Notes under the pieces: generated by a model | Database searches by the model: none | The model's input: the letters and a program-made list of their open reading frames with translations, nothing else | What the model was told of the DNA's origin: nothing | Assembly (NCBI GenBank): GCA_022361315.1 | Contig: JAKSBB010000071.1 | Coordinates: 1 to 23,387 of the forward strand | Direction of reading: 5' to 3' | DNA: 23,387 bases | Source: Desulfobacterales bacterium | GTDB lineage: Bacteria > Desulfobacterota > Desulfobacteria > Desulfobacterales > Desulfobacteraceae | Made by a program: the position numbers and the translations under genes | Part shown: positions 6,816 through 15,428 of the stretch, in pieces | Layout: every line of letters starts with the position of its first letter | Numbering within the stretch: position 1 is the stretch's first letter

Positions 6816-8642
6816 GTGATGGTGGTGGATGACATCCCGTCGAACATTGATATCCTTGTGGAGATTCTGGGAGAGGACTATGATGTGCGGGTGGCGCTTG
6901 ACGGTCTGTCCGCCCTGGAAGATGTCGCGGAAGATCCGCCCGATCTCATTCTTCTGGACATTATGATGCCGGATATGGACGGCTATGAAGTGTGCGGGCA
7001 TCTGAAATCCGATCCCGCGACCCGGGACATTCCGGTGATCTTTGTGACGGCAAAGGGGGAGGTCGGGGATGAGGTGAGGGGCTTTGACAGCGGAGCGGTG
7101 GACTATATTACCAAACCGGTGAGCGCGCCGGTGGTTCAGGCGCGGGTGGCAACCCACCTGGCACTTCGGCAGGCCAACCGGATTCTGGCCGAAAGAAATA
7201 AGGCCCTGGAGGAAAATATCCGCCTCCGGGAGGATGTGGAGCAGATCAGCCGCCATGATCTGAAGACGCCGTTGAATAAAATCGTGTCCCTGCCAAGACT
7301 GATGATGGGGGATGACAGTATGCCGGTCAGCCATCATGGATCCCTCCGGACCATTGAACGTGCCGGGCTGACCATGCTGGATATGATCAACCACTCCTTG
7401 GATCTGGTGAAAATGGAGCGCGGGACGTATGGGTTTGAACCGGAGTCTGTGAATGTATCCCGTGTGGTTGAGCGGGTGGTTGCCGATCTTTTACATGCCG
7501 CTGAGGAAAAGGGTTGCAGGCTGCAGATTGACAATGGCGGAGAGGATCTCCGGATATCAGGCGAGGCGCTGCTCTGTTATTCCCTGGTTGCCAATCTGGT
7601 CCGGAACGCCGTTGAGGCCAGTCCGGAGAATGAGGTTATTCGCATCTCCGTTTGTCTTATGGAAAAGGGATTTTCCGCACTTACGGTGAAAAACCGGGGC
7701 GATGTGCCTGAGGCGATCCGGGAGTGTTTTTTTGAAAAATACGCCACTGCCGGAAAAAAGGGAGGCACAGGGCTTGGGACCTATTCCGCCCGGCTTATGG
7801 CCCGTACCATGGGGGGGGATGTCACCATGTCCACCGGGCCGGACGAGGGCACGGAAATCCGGGTTACCCTGCCGGTGGCAGGGGACGATCTGTTGGCAGG
7901 CGCTCTGCCGGAATCACCCGTGGAGCCGGGCAGGCCGGATGCCGAGATCCATCTGCCGGACCTTAAGGTGCTGATTGCAGATGATGATCCGGACAATCTC
8001 AGTATACTGGCCGCATTTTTGACCCATCCTGCCCTTGCGGTGGACCGGGCGGAAAACGGGAGGAGCGCCGTTGAACTCTGGCGGCGTATCGGTCACGATC
8101 TGATTTTTATGGATCTTGAGATGCCGGTGATGGACGGGATGGCTGCGGTGCGTGAAATACGAGAGGATGAATCAAGGCAAACTGAAAGGGCGCCTTATAC
8201 CGGGGTTTTTGCCCTGTCATCCCACGATGAGGCCATGGCAGAGCGTTGCATGGATGCCGGGTTCGATGGTTACCTCACAAAACCGGTGTCCAAAGAAGAG
8301 CTGTTTCGAACGATGATCGCCTGGGGGGAAAAAGAGGATGCTTCTGAGACCGAAAGGGTTGAGATCGATAAAGACCTGGAAGATATCATTCCCGTATTCC
8401 TGGAGAACAAAGCCGGGCAGATCAGGGAATTGGAATCCTGCATCAAGGTAGATGACAGGGACGGTATCCGACGGACCGCCCATAAACTGAAAGGCGGATT
8501 TAACATGTACGGATTTTCAGCCCTCGGCAGTGTCTGTGCAGATCTTGAAACCACCGCCGTTGAGGGAAGAACCGAAAAAATCCGCCGTTTGGGGGATGAG
8601 GTGGCCAGGCGGTTTGAACAAACCAAAATCGTTTACCGGTGA
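6816..8642 (+). CDS. Soluble REC-kinase-REC-HPt hybrid histidine kinase
   Basis: A cytoplasmic phosphorelay protein of 608 aa from GTG 6816, or 619 aa if translation starts at CTG 6783. In GTG numbering it has: receiver 1 (1-115; D5/D6, D48, K100); a coiled coil (about 118-145); an H-box SRHDLKTPL with H147; a HATPase domain with N-box NLVRNAVE and a GTGLGTYSARL G-box (about 240-365); receiver 2 (about 385-510; D433 in FMDLEMP, K near LTKPVS); and an HPt domain with H556 in AHKLKGG. It has no membrane segment and no PAS domain, so it is likely driven by phosphorylation or docking at receiver 1. Its receiver head is akin to those of the REC-HD-GYP genes upstream, and its head-plus-kinase layout matches the gene at 22636. 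The start is uncertain: GTG 6816 or ATG 6819 leave only a minimal first beta strand. Confidence 0.88.
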   Translation: MMVVDDIPSNIDILVEILGEDYDVRVALDGLSALEDVAEDPPDLILLDIMMPDMDGYEVCGHLKSDPATRDIPVIFVTAKGEVGDEVRGFDSGAVDYITKPVSAPVVQARVATHLALRQANRILAERNKALEENIRLREDVEQISRHDLKTPLNKIVSLPRLMMGDDSMPVSHHGSLRTIERAGLTMLDMINHSLDLVKMERGTYGFEPESVNVSRVVERVVADLLHAAEEKGCRLQIDNGGEDLRISGEALLCYSLVANLVRNAVEASPENEVIRISVCLMEKGFSALTVKNRGDVPEAIRECFFEKYATAGKKGGTGLGTYSARLMARTMGGDVTMSTGPDEGTEIRVTLPVAGDDLLAGALPESPVEPGRPDAEIHLPDLKVLIADDDPDNLSILAAFLTHPALAVDRAENGRSAVELWRRIGHDLIFMDLEMPVMDGMAAVREIREDESRQTERAPYTGVFALSSHDEAMAERCMDAGFDGYLTKPVSKEELFRTMIAWGEKEDASETERVEIDKDLEDIIPVFLENKAGQIRELESCIKVDDRDGIRRTAHKLKGGFNMYGFSALGSVCADLETTAVEGRTEKIRRLGDEVARRFEQTKIVYR

Positions 8643-8677
8643 GCAGAACACGCCGCCGGTGGCAAGGAGAGGACCAC

Positions 8678-9040
8678 ATGAAAAAAATTCTGGTGGTGGA
8701 TGATGATCCGGATATCACCCTGCTGGTGAAAACCAAGCTTGAGAAAACCGGCCGGTATATGGTGGTCTTCACCAATGCAGGCGCTGACGCGTTCCGTCTG
8801 GCCGAATCGGAGAAACCGGATCTTATTGTCAGTGATATTGATATGCCGGATAAGTTCGGCGGTGATGTGGCCAGGGAACTTTCGGACCATGAGGCCACCC
8901 GGGATATCTCTGTTCTTTTTTTCTCATCCCTGGTCAGCCCGGGGGACATCCGTGATGGGATGGTCGGGGGACGGCAGATGGTTTCCAAATCATCCTCACC
9001 GGAGGAATTGATCCAACGCATAGACAGCATGCTGTCATAA
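8678..9040 (+). CDS. Single-domain response regulator
   Basis: A 120-aa stand-alone receiver (CheY-like). It shows D8/D9 in ILVVDDDPD, phospho-acceptor D53 in LIVSDIDMP, S83/S84 at the Thr/Ser position, and K104. The lysine is followed by Ser (SKS) where most receivers have KP, so the usual cis-proline loop is altered. I chose ATG 8678 because AAGGAG lies 8 nt upstream; a longer reading from GTG 8639 would only translate that ribosome site. The gene starts 35 nt after the receiver-kinase and sits 31 nt before the V4R gene. With no output domain it probably shuttles phosphate or works by protein contact. Confidence 0.9.
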   Translation: MKKILVVDDDPDITLLVKTKLEKTGRYMVVFTNAGADAFRLAESEKPDLIVSDIDMPDKFGGDVARELSDHEATRDISVLFFSSLVSPGDIRDGMVGGRQMVSKSSSPEELIQRIDSMLS

Positions 9041-9071
9041 CCCCTGACATAGAAACAGTTAAGGAGGCACC

Positions 9072-9596
9072 ATGTTCAAAGAAGAGAGAAGTGAATCCCT
9101 GTTTGACTGGGAGATGATCGGAGATGTGGCTCAGGGACGGCCCAATCTCGGCAGTGCCATGGACGTCTCTGTTTACCGGTTGATGCAGTTTACCCTGAGA
9201 GACGTCATCATCCAGGAGTTTGATACCCAGACCGCGGACCGGATTTATTATAAGGCCGGAAAGCTGGCCGGTACCCAGTTCTGCCGTCAACTCATGGACA
9301 AGACCCTAGAATTTCAAGAGTTTGTACGCCAGGCTCAGGATCTTTTGTCCAATCTGAAAATCGGCATTCTGAGGGTGGAGCATTCGGACATGGATAAGAT
9401 GGAGTTTACCCTCACCGTGGCAGAGGATCTGGACTGCTCGGGTCTTCCGGTCAGCAACGAGACCATCTGTACCTATGATGAAGGATTTCTGGCCGGGTTG
9501 CTGGAAGAGTACAGCGGCAGACCCTTTGATGTCAGGGAAGTGGACTGCTGGTGCTCGGGTGACCGGGTCTGCCGGTTTGACGTGAAACCGGAATAA
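9072..9596 (+). CDS. V4R domain ligand-binding protein
   Basis: A 174-aa soluble protein. The C-terminal two thirds match the V4R fold (4-vinyl reductase / XylR N-terminal ligand-binding family): a conserved Cys (C133), then [11 protein letters not shown], then the end motif [15 protein letters not shown] with C159, C161 and C167. Family knowledge: V4R domains bind small hydrophobic molecules or metals and occur in XylR/DmpR-type sensors and in tetrapyrrole-related proteins. The N-terminal part ([19 protein letters not shown]) resembles, from memory, stand-alone V4R proteins of Desulfobacterota. A strong AAGGAGG precedes ATG 9072. The soluble hybrid kinase follows after 29 nt, so V4R is probably its separate sensor subunit (inference). 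The ligand is unknown. Confidence 0.88.
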   Translation: MFKEERSESLFDWEMIGDVAQGRPNLGSAMDVSVYRLMQFTLRDVIIQEFDTQTADRIYYKAGKLAGTQFCRQLMDKTLEFQEFVRQAQDLLSNLKIGILRVEHSDMDKMEFTLTVAEDLDCSGLPVSNETICTYDEGFLAGLLEEYSGRPFDVREVDCWCSGDRVCRFDVKPE

Positions 9597-9625
9597 TATA
9601 CCGGAAAATAACTCTGGAAGAAGCT

Positions 9626-12600
9626 ATGGATAAACGGGACGCGGAACAGCTTGATAAAATATCCGAGGCGTTTTACCACATTTTGAAGGGGAAGACGCCG
9701 CAGCCCATAAGCCTGCCGGCAGATTTTCCAGACAACGAGGTACGCCAGGTGGCCGGGTATATCAACCGGTTTATCGATCAGTACAATGCCACAACCCGGA
9801 TGGCCTTCAATCTGTCACGGGGGGATATCGACTCCGAGCCCCCCAAGGGGAATCTGGCCACCCTTCAGTCCCTTAAAAGTCTGCACGCCAGCCTTAAGCA
9901 TCTGACATGGACCACCCAGCAGATTGCCAAAGGGGAGCTTGACCAGACCGTGGCCTTTATGGGGGAATTTTCCGAAGCCTTTAATCACATGACCGCCCAG
10001 CTCCGGCAGTCCTTCCGGGAACGGGAAAAAGCCAACAGGGCCATGGAAAAACGGGTGGCGGAACTGGCTGAGGCCCGGCGGGCCATGCTCAACATCATGG
10101 AGGATCTGGACGCTGCCCGCGAAGACGCCGAAGCGGCCAACCAGGCCCTTCAGGCAGAGATGGCCAAAACTGCGGAAAGCGAGGTCCGGCACAGGACCAT
10201 ATTTGAAAATTCACCCCAGGGCATGATCCATTTTTCCGAAGACGGCACCATCATGAACTGTAACCAGAAGTTTGCGGATCTCATGGGAGCGACCCGGGAA
10301 AAACTGATCGGGTTCAATACCGTTCGTCAGGGAACAAACAAAGGGGTTGTGGCAGGCCTGGTAAAGGCGCTTGACGGGCAGACCGCCGAATGGGAGGGGG
10401 AGTATACCTCGGTCACCGGCGGGGTGACCCGGATGCTGAGGATTAACTACAATCCGGTGGCACCGGGAAGGGCGAACACCGAAGTTATCGCGACCCTGGA
10501 AGATATCACCCTCCGTAAAGAACTGGAAAGGGAGATTCTCTCGGCCCGTGAGGCAGCAGACGAGGCCAACCGCGCAAAAAGTGATTTCCTGGCAAATATG
10601 AGCCATGAGATCCGCACCCCCATGAACGCCATCATCGGTATGAGCCATCTGGCACTCAAGACGGGGCTTGATGACCGGCAGCGGGACTATATCTCCAAGG
10701 TGAACCTCTCTGCCCAAAGCCTGCTGGGCATCATCAATGATATTCTGGATTTTTCAAAAATTGAAGCCGGGAAACTGGATATCGAACGGGTGGATTTCAA
10801 CCTGAACGAGGTCTTGTCCAACCTGTCCGGTCTGATCACGGGCAAGGTGCTGGAAAAAGGGGTGGAACTGATTTTTAATCTGGCACCGGATGTGCCGGGA
10901 CACCTGCAGGGCGACCCCCTCCGGCTGGGACAGATTCTGCTGAACCTGACGAACAATGCCGTTAAGTTTACCGAGCAGGGGGAGATCGAAGTCTCGGTAT
11001 CCGTGGTTGAGATGACGGAAGAATTCGCCATGCTGAAGTTCAGTGTCCGGGACACCGGCATCGGCCTGACCCGGGCGCAGCAGGATAAATTATTTCATTC
11101 TTTCCAGCAGGCGGATACGTCAACCACCCGTAAATACGGGGGGACCGGCCTGGGGCTGACCATCAGTAAAAAACTGGCCGGAATAATGGGTGGGGATATC
11201 GGCGTGGAGAGCCGGGCCGGTGAAGGCGCTACATTCTGGTTTACCGCCGGGTTCGGGTTGAACACTTCGGAAGCTGCACCCACAGAGGTTTTTCCGAATT
11301 TCTTAACCGGCATGCGTGTGCTGGTGGTGGACGACAACCAGACCTTTTGCCGGGTGATGCAAACCTATCTCAAGGGGTTCGGATTTCGGCCGGATTTGGC
11401 CGCCGACGGCCGGACAGCCCTTCGGATGGTGAAAAAGGCAGCCGCTTCGGAAACCACCCAGTACAAGGTCGTCTTCATGGACTGGGAAATGCCCGGCATG
11501 GACGGAATCGATACTGCGGAAAAGATCCAGCAGGACGCGGATCTGCCGACCATACCGAAAATCGTGATGGTCACGGCCCACGGCAGGGAAGAAGTTATGG
11601 CAAAGGCCAGGGCAGCCAATCTTGACGGTTTCTTGCTGAAGCCCGTTACCCACTCGCTTCTTTTCGACAGTATCATGGAGGCCTTTGGCCATATGTCTAT
11701 CGCAGGCGCCCCGCGGGCGGCCAGGGGAACCGATCTGCCCAGGGAAGCCGAGGGCATCCGCGGCGCCAGACTGTTGCTGGTGGAGGACAATGAGATCAAC
11801 CGCCAGCTTGCGGTGGAACTGCTCAACGACGAAGGTTTTCACGTGGATACGGCGGAAAACGGTAAAATCGGTGTGGAAAAGGTGGCGGATCATCCCGGAC
11901 GTTACGATGTCGTCCTCATGGATCTTCAGATGCCGGTGATGGACGGCCGAACCGCTGCCAGGGCCATCCGCAGGCTGCCTGCACCCCAGGGGGAAATCCC
12001 CATCCTTGCCATGACGGCAGATGCCATGAGTGGGGTGAAGGAAGAGGTCATGGCCATCGGTATGAACGACTACATCACCAAACCCATTGCCCCCAGGGAA
12101 ATGTTCCGGACTCTGGCCCGGTGGGTTCCACAGGGAGAGCGAAAGGTCCACCCGCGCTACGCGGAAAGAACAAATGCCGCGTCATCAAAATCATCCCAGC
12201 CGGAAATACCGGAACTCGAGGGTATTGATACCGTCAGGGGCCTTGCCCGGGTGGGCGGGAAGCAGGGGCTATATCACTCGCTGCTGGTCCGGTTTTTCAG
12301 GGATAATCGGGACACATCGGCCCGGCTGGCCAATGCCATGGCCGGTGAAGACAAAACAGAGGCAGTCCGAATTGCACACACGATCAAGGGACTTGCCGGT
12401 ACCATCGGGGCCGGTGATCTCCAGACTGCGGCTGCCCGGCTGGAATCTTCTTTGAACTCAGGCAGCGGAGAACCGCCGTCCGAGTATCTTCAGGATTTTG
12501 AACGTACCCTGGCTAAGGTCCTTCAGGTGCTTGCACCGGTGGCCAGGGACAGCAAAACCGGACAAACGTCCGCTGAAAACAAGGGGGATGCTGCCGGTCT

Positions 12601-12808
12601 TCTTCAATTTCTTCAGGCCCTGGCACCCCATGTGGCCAAGCGAAAGCCCAAACCCTCCAAAGAGGTATTGGCAAAGATGGCCGCCTTTTCATGGCCGGGT
12701 GAATATGCCGCGGATGTAAAAAAAATAGAAGCACTGATCAAAAAATATAAATTTAAAGATGCAAAACCCCTCCTGGAAACATTGATATCCGCATTGGAGG
12801 CCGACTAG
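9626..12808 (+). CDS. Soluble PAS hybrid histidine kinase with REC-REC-HPt
   Basis: A 1060-aa cytoplasmic kinase with no membrane segment. Residues 1-100 are a kinase-partner type N-terminus ([17 protein letters not shown]), followed by a HAMP-like helix pair ([20 protein letters not shown]), a coiled coil, and a PAS domain (about 185-300). HisKA carries H327 in [12 protein letters not shown]. HATPase (about 430-555) has the N-box NLTNNAVKF and the G-box GGTGLGLTI. Receiver 1 has D619, receiver 2 has D766 and the HPt has H918 in AHTIKGLAG. After the HPt a stretch of about 70 residues ends in [19 protein letters not shown]; it is shared with the hybrid kinase at 17728. Receiver 1 has [11 protein letters not shown] and LLKPVTH, receiver 2 [11 protein letters not shown] and ITKPIAP. 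All relay residues are intact. It lies 29 nt after the V4R gene, its likely sensor partner, and 8 nt before the split receptor. Confidence 0.92.
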   Translation: MDKRDAEQLDKISEAFYHILKGKTPQPISLPADFPDNEVRQVAGYINRFIDQYNATTRMAFNLSRGDIDSEPPKGNLATLQSLKSLHASLKHLTWTTQQIAKGELDQTVAFMGEFSEAFNHMTAQLRQSFREREKANRAMEKRVAELAEARRAMLNIMEDLDAAREDAEAANQALQAEMAKTAESEVRHRTIFENSPQGMIHFSEDGTIMNCNQKFADLMGATREKLIGFNTVRQGTNKGVVAGLVKALDGQTAEWEGEYTSVTGGVTRMLRINYNPVAPGRANTEVIATLEDITLRKELEREILSAREAADEANRAKSDFLANMSHEIRTPMNAIIGMSHLALKTGLDDRQRDYISKVNLSAQSLLGIINDILDFSKIEAGKLDIERVDFNLNEVLSNLSGLITGKVLEKGVELIFNLAPDVPGHLQGDPLRLGQILLNLTNNAVKFTEQGEIEVSVSVVEMTEEFAMLKFSVRDTGIGLTRAQQDKLFHSFQQADTSTTRKYGGTGLGLTISKKLAGIMGGDIGVESRAGEGATFWFTAGFGLNTSEAAPTEVFPNFLTGMRVLVVDDNQTFCRVMQTYLKGFGFRPDLAADGRTALRMVKKAAASETTQYKVVFMDWEMPGMDGIDTAEKIQQDADLPTIPKIVMVTAHGREEVMAKARAANLDGFLLKPVTHSLLFDSIMEAFGHMSIAGAPRAARGTDLPREAEGIRGARLLLVEDNEINRQLAVELLNDEGFHVDTAENGKIGVEKVADHPGRYDVVLMDLQMPVMDGRTAARAIRRLPAPQGEIPILAMTADAMSGVKEEVMAIGMNDYITKPIAPREMFRTLARWVPQGERKVHPRYAERTNAASSKSSQPEIPELEGIDTVRGLARVGGKQGLYHSLLVRFFRDNRDTSARLANAMAGEDKTEAVRIAHTIKGLAGTIGAGDLQTAAARLESSLNSGSGEPPSEYLQDFERTLAKVLQVLAPVARDSKTGQTSAENKGDAAGLLQFLQALAPHVAKRKPKPSKEVLAKMAAFSWPGEYAADVKKIEALIKKYKFKDAKPLLETLISALEAD

Positions 12809-12816
12809 GAGTTCGT

Positions 12817-15426
12817 ATGGGAATCGGCAAATGGAAAATAGGGTTGCTGTTGTTCGTTGTGTTGTGGCTATCATCCGCCGGGGCATCGGCGGCCGACACA
12901 GGTACCCGCGGGGTGTTGCCCAAATTCACCGTGGCGGAACAACAGTGGCTGAGCAGCCGGGCCCGGATCTGGATCGGCACCATGGAGGCCTGGCCCCCCA
13001 TGAATTTTGTGAATGCCGACGGTGAACCCGACGGCATCGGCGCAGATTATATCCGGGAGATGAATCGTCTGCTGGACGACCGGCTTGAAATTGTTCCCGC
13101 CCCCTTTAAAATCAATCTGGAAAAGGTGAAGCACGGGGAACTGGATGCCATCATGGATATCACCCCCACGGAAGATCGCAAGGCCTATCTGGACTTTACC
13201 CGGATTTACCTGGATATCCCCCATGTCATGGTGGGTCCCAGAGAAGGGCCCTATTATGGCAGTGAAGCCGATCTTTCCGGGAAAACCATCGCCCTGGAAA
13301 AAGGGTTTTATAATATTGTCTATTTTCAAAAGAATTTTCCGGATGTAAATATCCGCATCTATCCGGACACGGCCCTGGCATTGGATGCCGTGGCCCGGGG
13401 AGAGGTGGATGCCTATGCGGGAAACCGGGCCGTGGCCGCCCATATCATGGAAAAGGAATTGATGGCCACCCTGAAGTTTCACGGGCGGTTGAACAAAATG
13501 GGTTCGGTGCTTGCCATTGCCGTCCCAAAGGATCGTCCGGAGCTTGCCGGAATTCTGGATAAGACCATTGCCGCCATTCCGAAAGACAGAAAACAGGCCA
13601 TCCGCCGCAAGTGGGCCGGTCTGACTGCGGCCGTTGATACGTCGGAGGATTTACCACTCACAGAGGAAGAGAAGGACTGGCTGGCAGCCCATCCGAAAAT
13701 CAGGGTGCACAATGAAAAGGACTGGCCCCCGTTTAATTATTTTGAGCACGGCAGCCCCCGGGGATTTTCCATTGACTATATGAACCTGCTGGCGGATCGT
13801 CTCGGAATTGAAATAGACTATGTCACCGGCCCCAGCTGGAATGATTTTCTGGAGATGGTTCAGGAGCGGGATCTGGACGTGATGCTCAATATCGTTAAAA
13901 CCCGGGACCGGCAGGCCTATCTCCTCTATACGCCGCCGTATGTAAAAAATCCTAATGTTATTGTGAGCCGTGAAAACGCCCCTTTTGATACCGTGCGCAG
14001 CCTCATCGGCAGGACTGTGGCCATACCCAAGGGATTCTTTTATGAAGAGGTCTTGGGCCGTTCCTTTCCCGGCATCAAACTGCTGCTGCTGGAAGATACC
14101 CTGTCCTGTCTGAAGGCCGTGGTCTACGGCAGGGCGGACGCCACCCTGGGAGAAGCCGCTGTTGTTCAGAGCATGACCGCCAGGAATATGCTGACGGGGC
14201 TTCATATTTCCGGGGAGGTGGAGATCGGTAATCCGGATCTGGTTAATTTGAGGCTCGGGGTCCGTAAAGACTGGCCGTTGTTTCGATCCGCCCTGCAGAA
14301 AGCCATGGCTTCTGTCCTGCCGGCAGAAATTCAGCAGATCCGGGAGAAGTGGATGATCCGGGGGGATGGCCTGTCCGGCCGTCTTTCTCTCACCACGGAA
14401 GAACTGGCCTGGGTGAGAAACCATCCCCGGATTCGTGCCAACGGCGGTGCCCTGGCTCCCTTTATCATTTCAGGGCAAAAGGGTGGCCGCAAAGGAATTT
14501 CCGTGGATATTCTGAACCTGGCCGCCGGGTTGGCCGGCATGTCCGTGGACTACGTGGACGGCACCTGGCCCCAGGCCATGGAGATGTTTCGAGCCGGGGA
14601 ACTGGATGTGCTCCACTGTGTGAGCAAAACCAGGGACCGCGATGTTTTCATGTCATTCACTCCACCTTACCTGAGTTTGTCCGCCGCCGTTTATGTGAGA
14701 AAGGGAAATGATACCATCACCGGTGTCCCGGATCTTGAAGGCAAAACACTTGCCGTGACCCGTCTGTCCCATTTTTATGAGACCATTAAGGCGGATTATC
14801 CGAAAATCAATCTGATGCCCGTGAATTCCGGAGCGGAGGGGCTTAAAAAGGTGAGTACCGGGGCTGCGGATGCCTTTGTGGGAAATCAGGTGGCGGCCCA
14901 GTATGAAATTGAAACCGGTTTTATTCAGAATCTTCGGGTGGCCGCCTATTGGGAAACGCTCAGGGGCGATATGCGTTTTGGTGTGGCAAAGGATGCGGTG
15001 GTATTGCAGGGGATTCTGCAAAAAGCACTGTCGGCCTTGCCTGCAGATAAAAAACGCCGAATCATCTCCCGATATGTCAGTCAAGCCCAGAGGACACAGG
15101 TCTCTGTCATCGAAAAACTGCCGGTGGATTTTAAAACCCTTGGCATCACCGGGGGGATTGTGCTGGTGGTGGTTGCGGCTGTTTTCTTTCTGCTGATCCG
15201 GATGATGCGCAAGGAAAGCGTGGCCATGAGTTTCGGTTCACCCCTGTTCCGGGGGATGGTGGTGGTGGGGCTGGGCGTTTTTATTATTGTGGTGGCAGGG
15301 TTAGGCTGGCTGTTGATGGAGCGGACCCGCCAGGCCGTGATCGGCAATACGGAATCCCATCTGAAGCTGGTGCTGTCGCTGATTCAGGACAGGACCCAGA
15401 TGTGGTTGGAGGAACGGACCGCCTGA
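12817..15426 (+). CDS. Triple-SBP receptor, N-terminal part (split by frameshift)
   Basis: An 869-aa product with a signal peptide (residues 1-26, cleavage near ASA-A) and three tandem SBP_bac_3 domains (about 38-270, 280-510, 523-745). Each is introduced by a repeated LTxEExxWLxxHPxIR-like linker, as in BvgS-type receptors. Transmembrane helices lie at about 775-796 and 813-836. After the second helix the frame enters the first helix of a periplasmic sensor domain (HLKLVLSLIQDRTQMWLEER) and meets TGA at 15424. The rest of that domain continues in the -1 frame in the next entry, so the two are almost certainly one gene. The ATG has GGAG upstream, overlapping the TAG stop of the kinase gene, 8 nt away. 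As it stands this product would be a membrane-anchored SBP protein with no cytoplasmic signalling part. Ligands are unknown. Confidence 0.85.
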   Translation: MGIGKWKIGLLLFVVLWLSSAGASAADTGTRGVLPKFTVAEQQWLSSRARIWIGTMEAWPPMNFVNADGEPDGIGADYIREMNRLLDDRLEIVPAPFKINLEKVKHGELDAIMDITPTEDRKAYLDFTRIYLDIPHVMVGPREGPYYGSEADLSGKTIALEKGFYNIVYFQKNFPDVNIRIYPDTALALDAVARGEVDAYAGNRAVAAHIMEKELMATLKFHGRLNKMGSVLAIAVPKDRPELAGILDKTIAAIPKDRKQAIRRKWAGLTAAVDTSEDLPLTEEEKDWLAAHPKIRVHNEKDWPPFNYFEHGSPRGFSIDYMNLLADRLGIEIDYVTGPSWNDFLEMVQERDLDVMLNIVKTRDRQAYLLYTPPYVKNPNVIVSRENAPFDTVRSLIGRTVAIPKGFFYEEVLGRSFPGIKLLLLEDTLSCLKAVVYGRADATLGEAAVVQSMTARNMLTGLHISGEVEIGNPDLVNLRLGVRKDWPLFRSALQKAMASVLPAEIQQIREKWMIRGDGLSGRLSLTTEELAWVRNHPRIRANGGALAPFIISGQKGGRKGISVDILNLAAGLAGMSVDYVDGTWPQAMEMFRAGELDVLHCVSKTRDRDVFMSFTPPYLSLSAAVYVRKGNDTITGVPDLEGKTLAVTRLSHFYETIKADYPKINLMPVNSGAEGLKKVSTGAADAFVGNQVAAQYEIETGFIQNLRVAAYWETLRGDMRFGVAKDAVVLQGILQKALSALPADKKRRIISRYVSQAQRTQVSVIEKLPVDFKTLGITGGIVLVVVAAVFFLLIRMMRKESVAMSFGSPLFRGMVVVGLGVFIIVVAGLGWLLMERTRQAVIGNTESHLKLVLSLIQDRTQMWLEERTA

Positions 15427-15428
15427 TG
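15415..15428 (+). other. Apparent -1 frameshift / TGATG restart junction
   Basis: The upstream frame ends CGG ACC GCC TGA and the downstream frame reads CGC CTG ATG CAG. Re-reading C15420, or restoring one C, gives a continuous ..[16 protein letters not shown].. sensor-domain sequence. No canonical XXXYYYZ slippery heptamer is present. TGA (15424-15426) overlaps ATG (15426-15428) as TGATG, with GGAGG at 15408-15412, so a restart is possible. Confidence 0.75.

Noticed and set aside
8639..8677. Longer N-terminus for the single receiver from GTG 8639
   Set aside because: It would translate the ribosome site of ATG 8678, overlap the upstream stop, and add a basic stretch unlike receivers.
11303..12151. 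282-aa antisense frame within the soluble hybrid kinase
   Set aside because: It lies opposite two intact receiver domains, with low-complexity His/Gly-rich translation and no domain signature.
15402..15428. Programmed -1 frameshift by a slippery heptamer
   Set aside because: No XXXYYYZ sequence is present at the junction and no strong downstream structure stood out, so a mutation, a sequence error or a restart is more likely.
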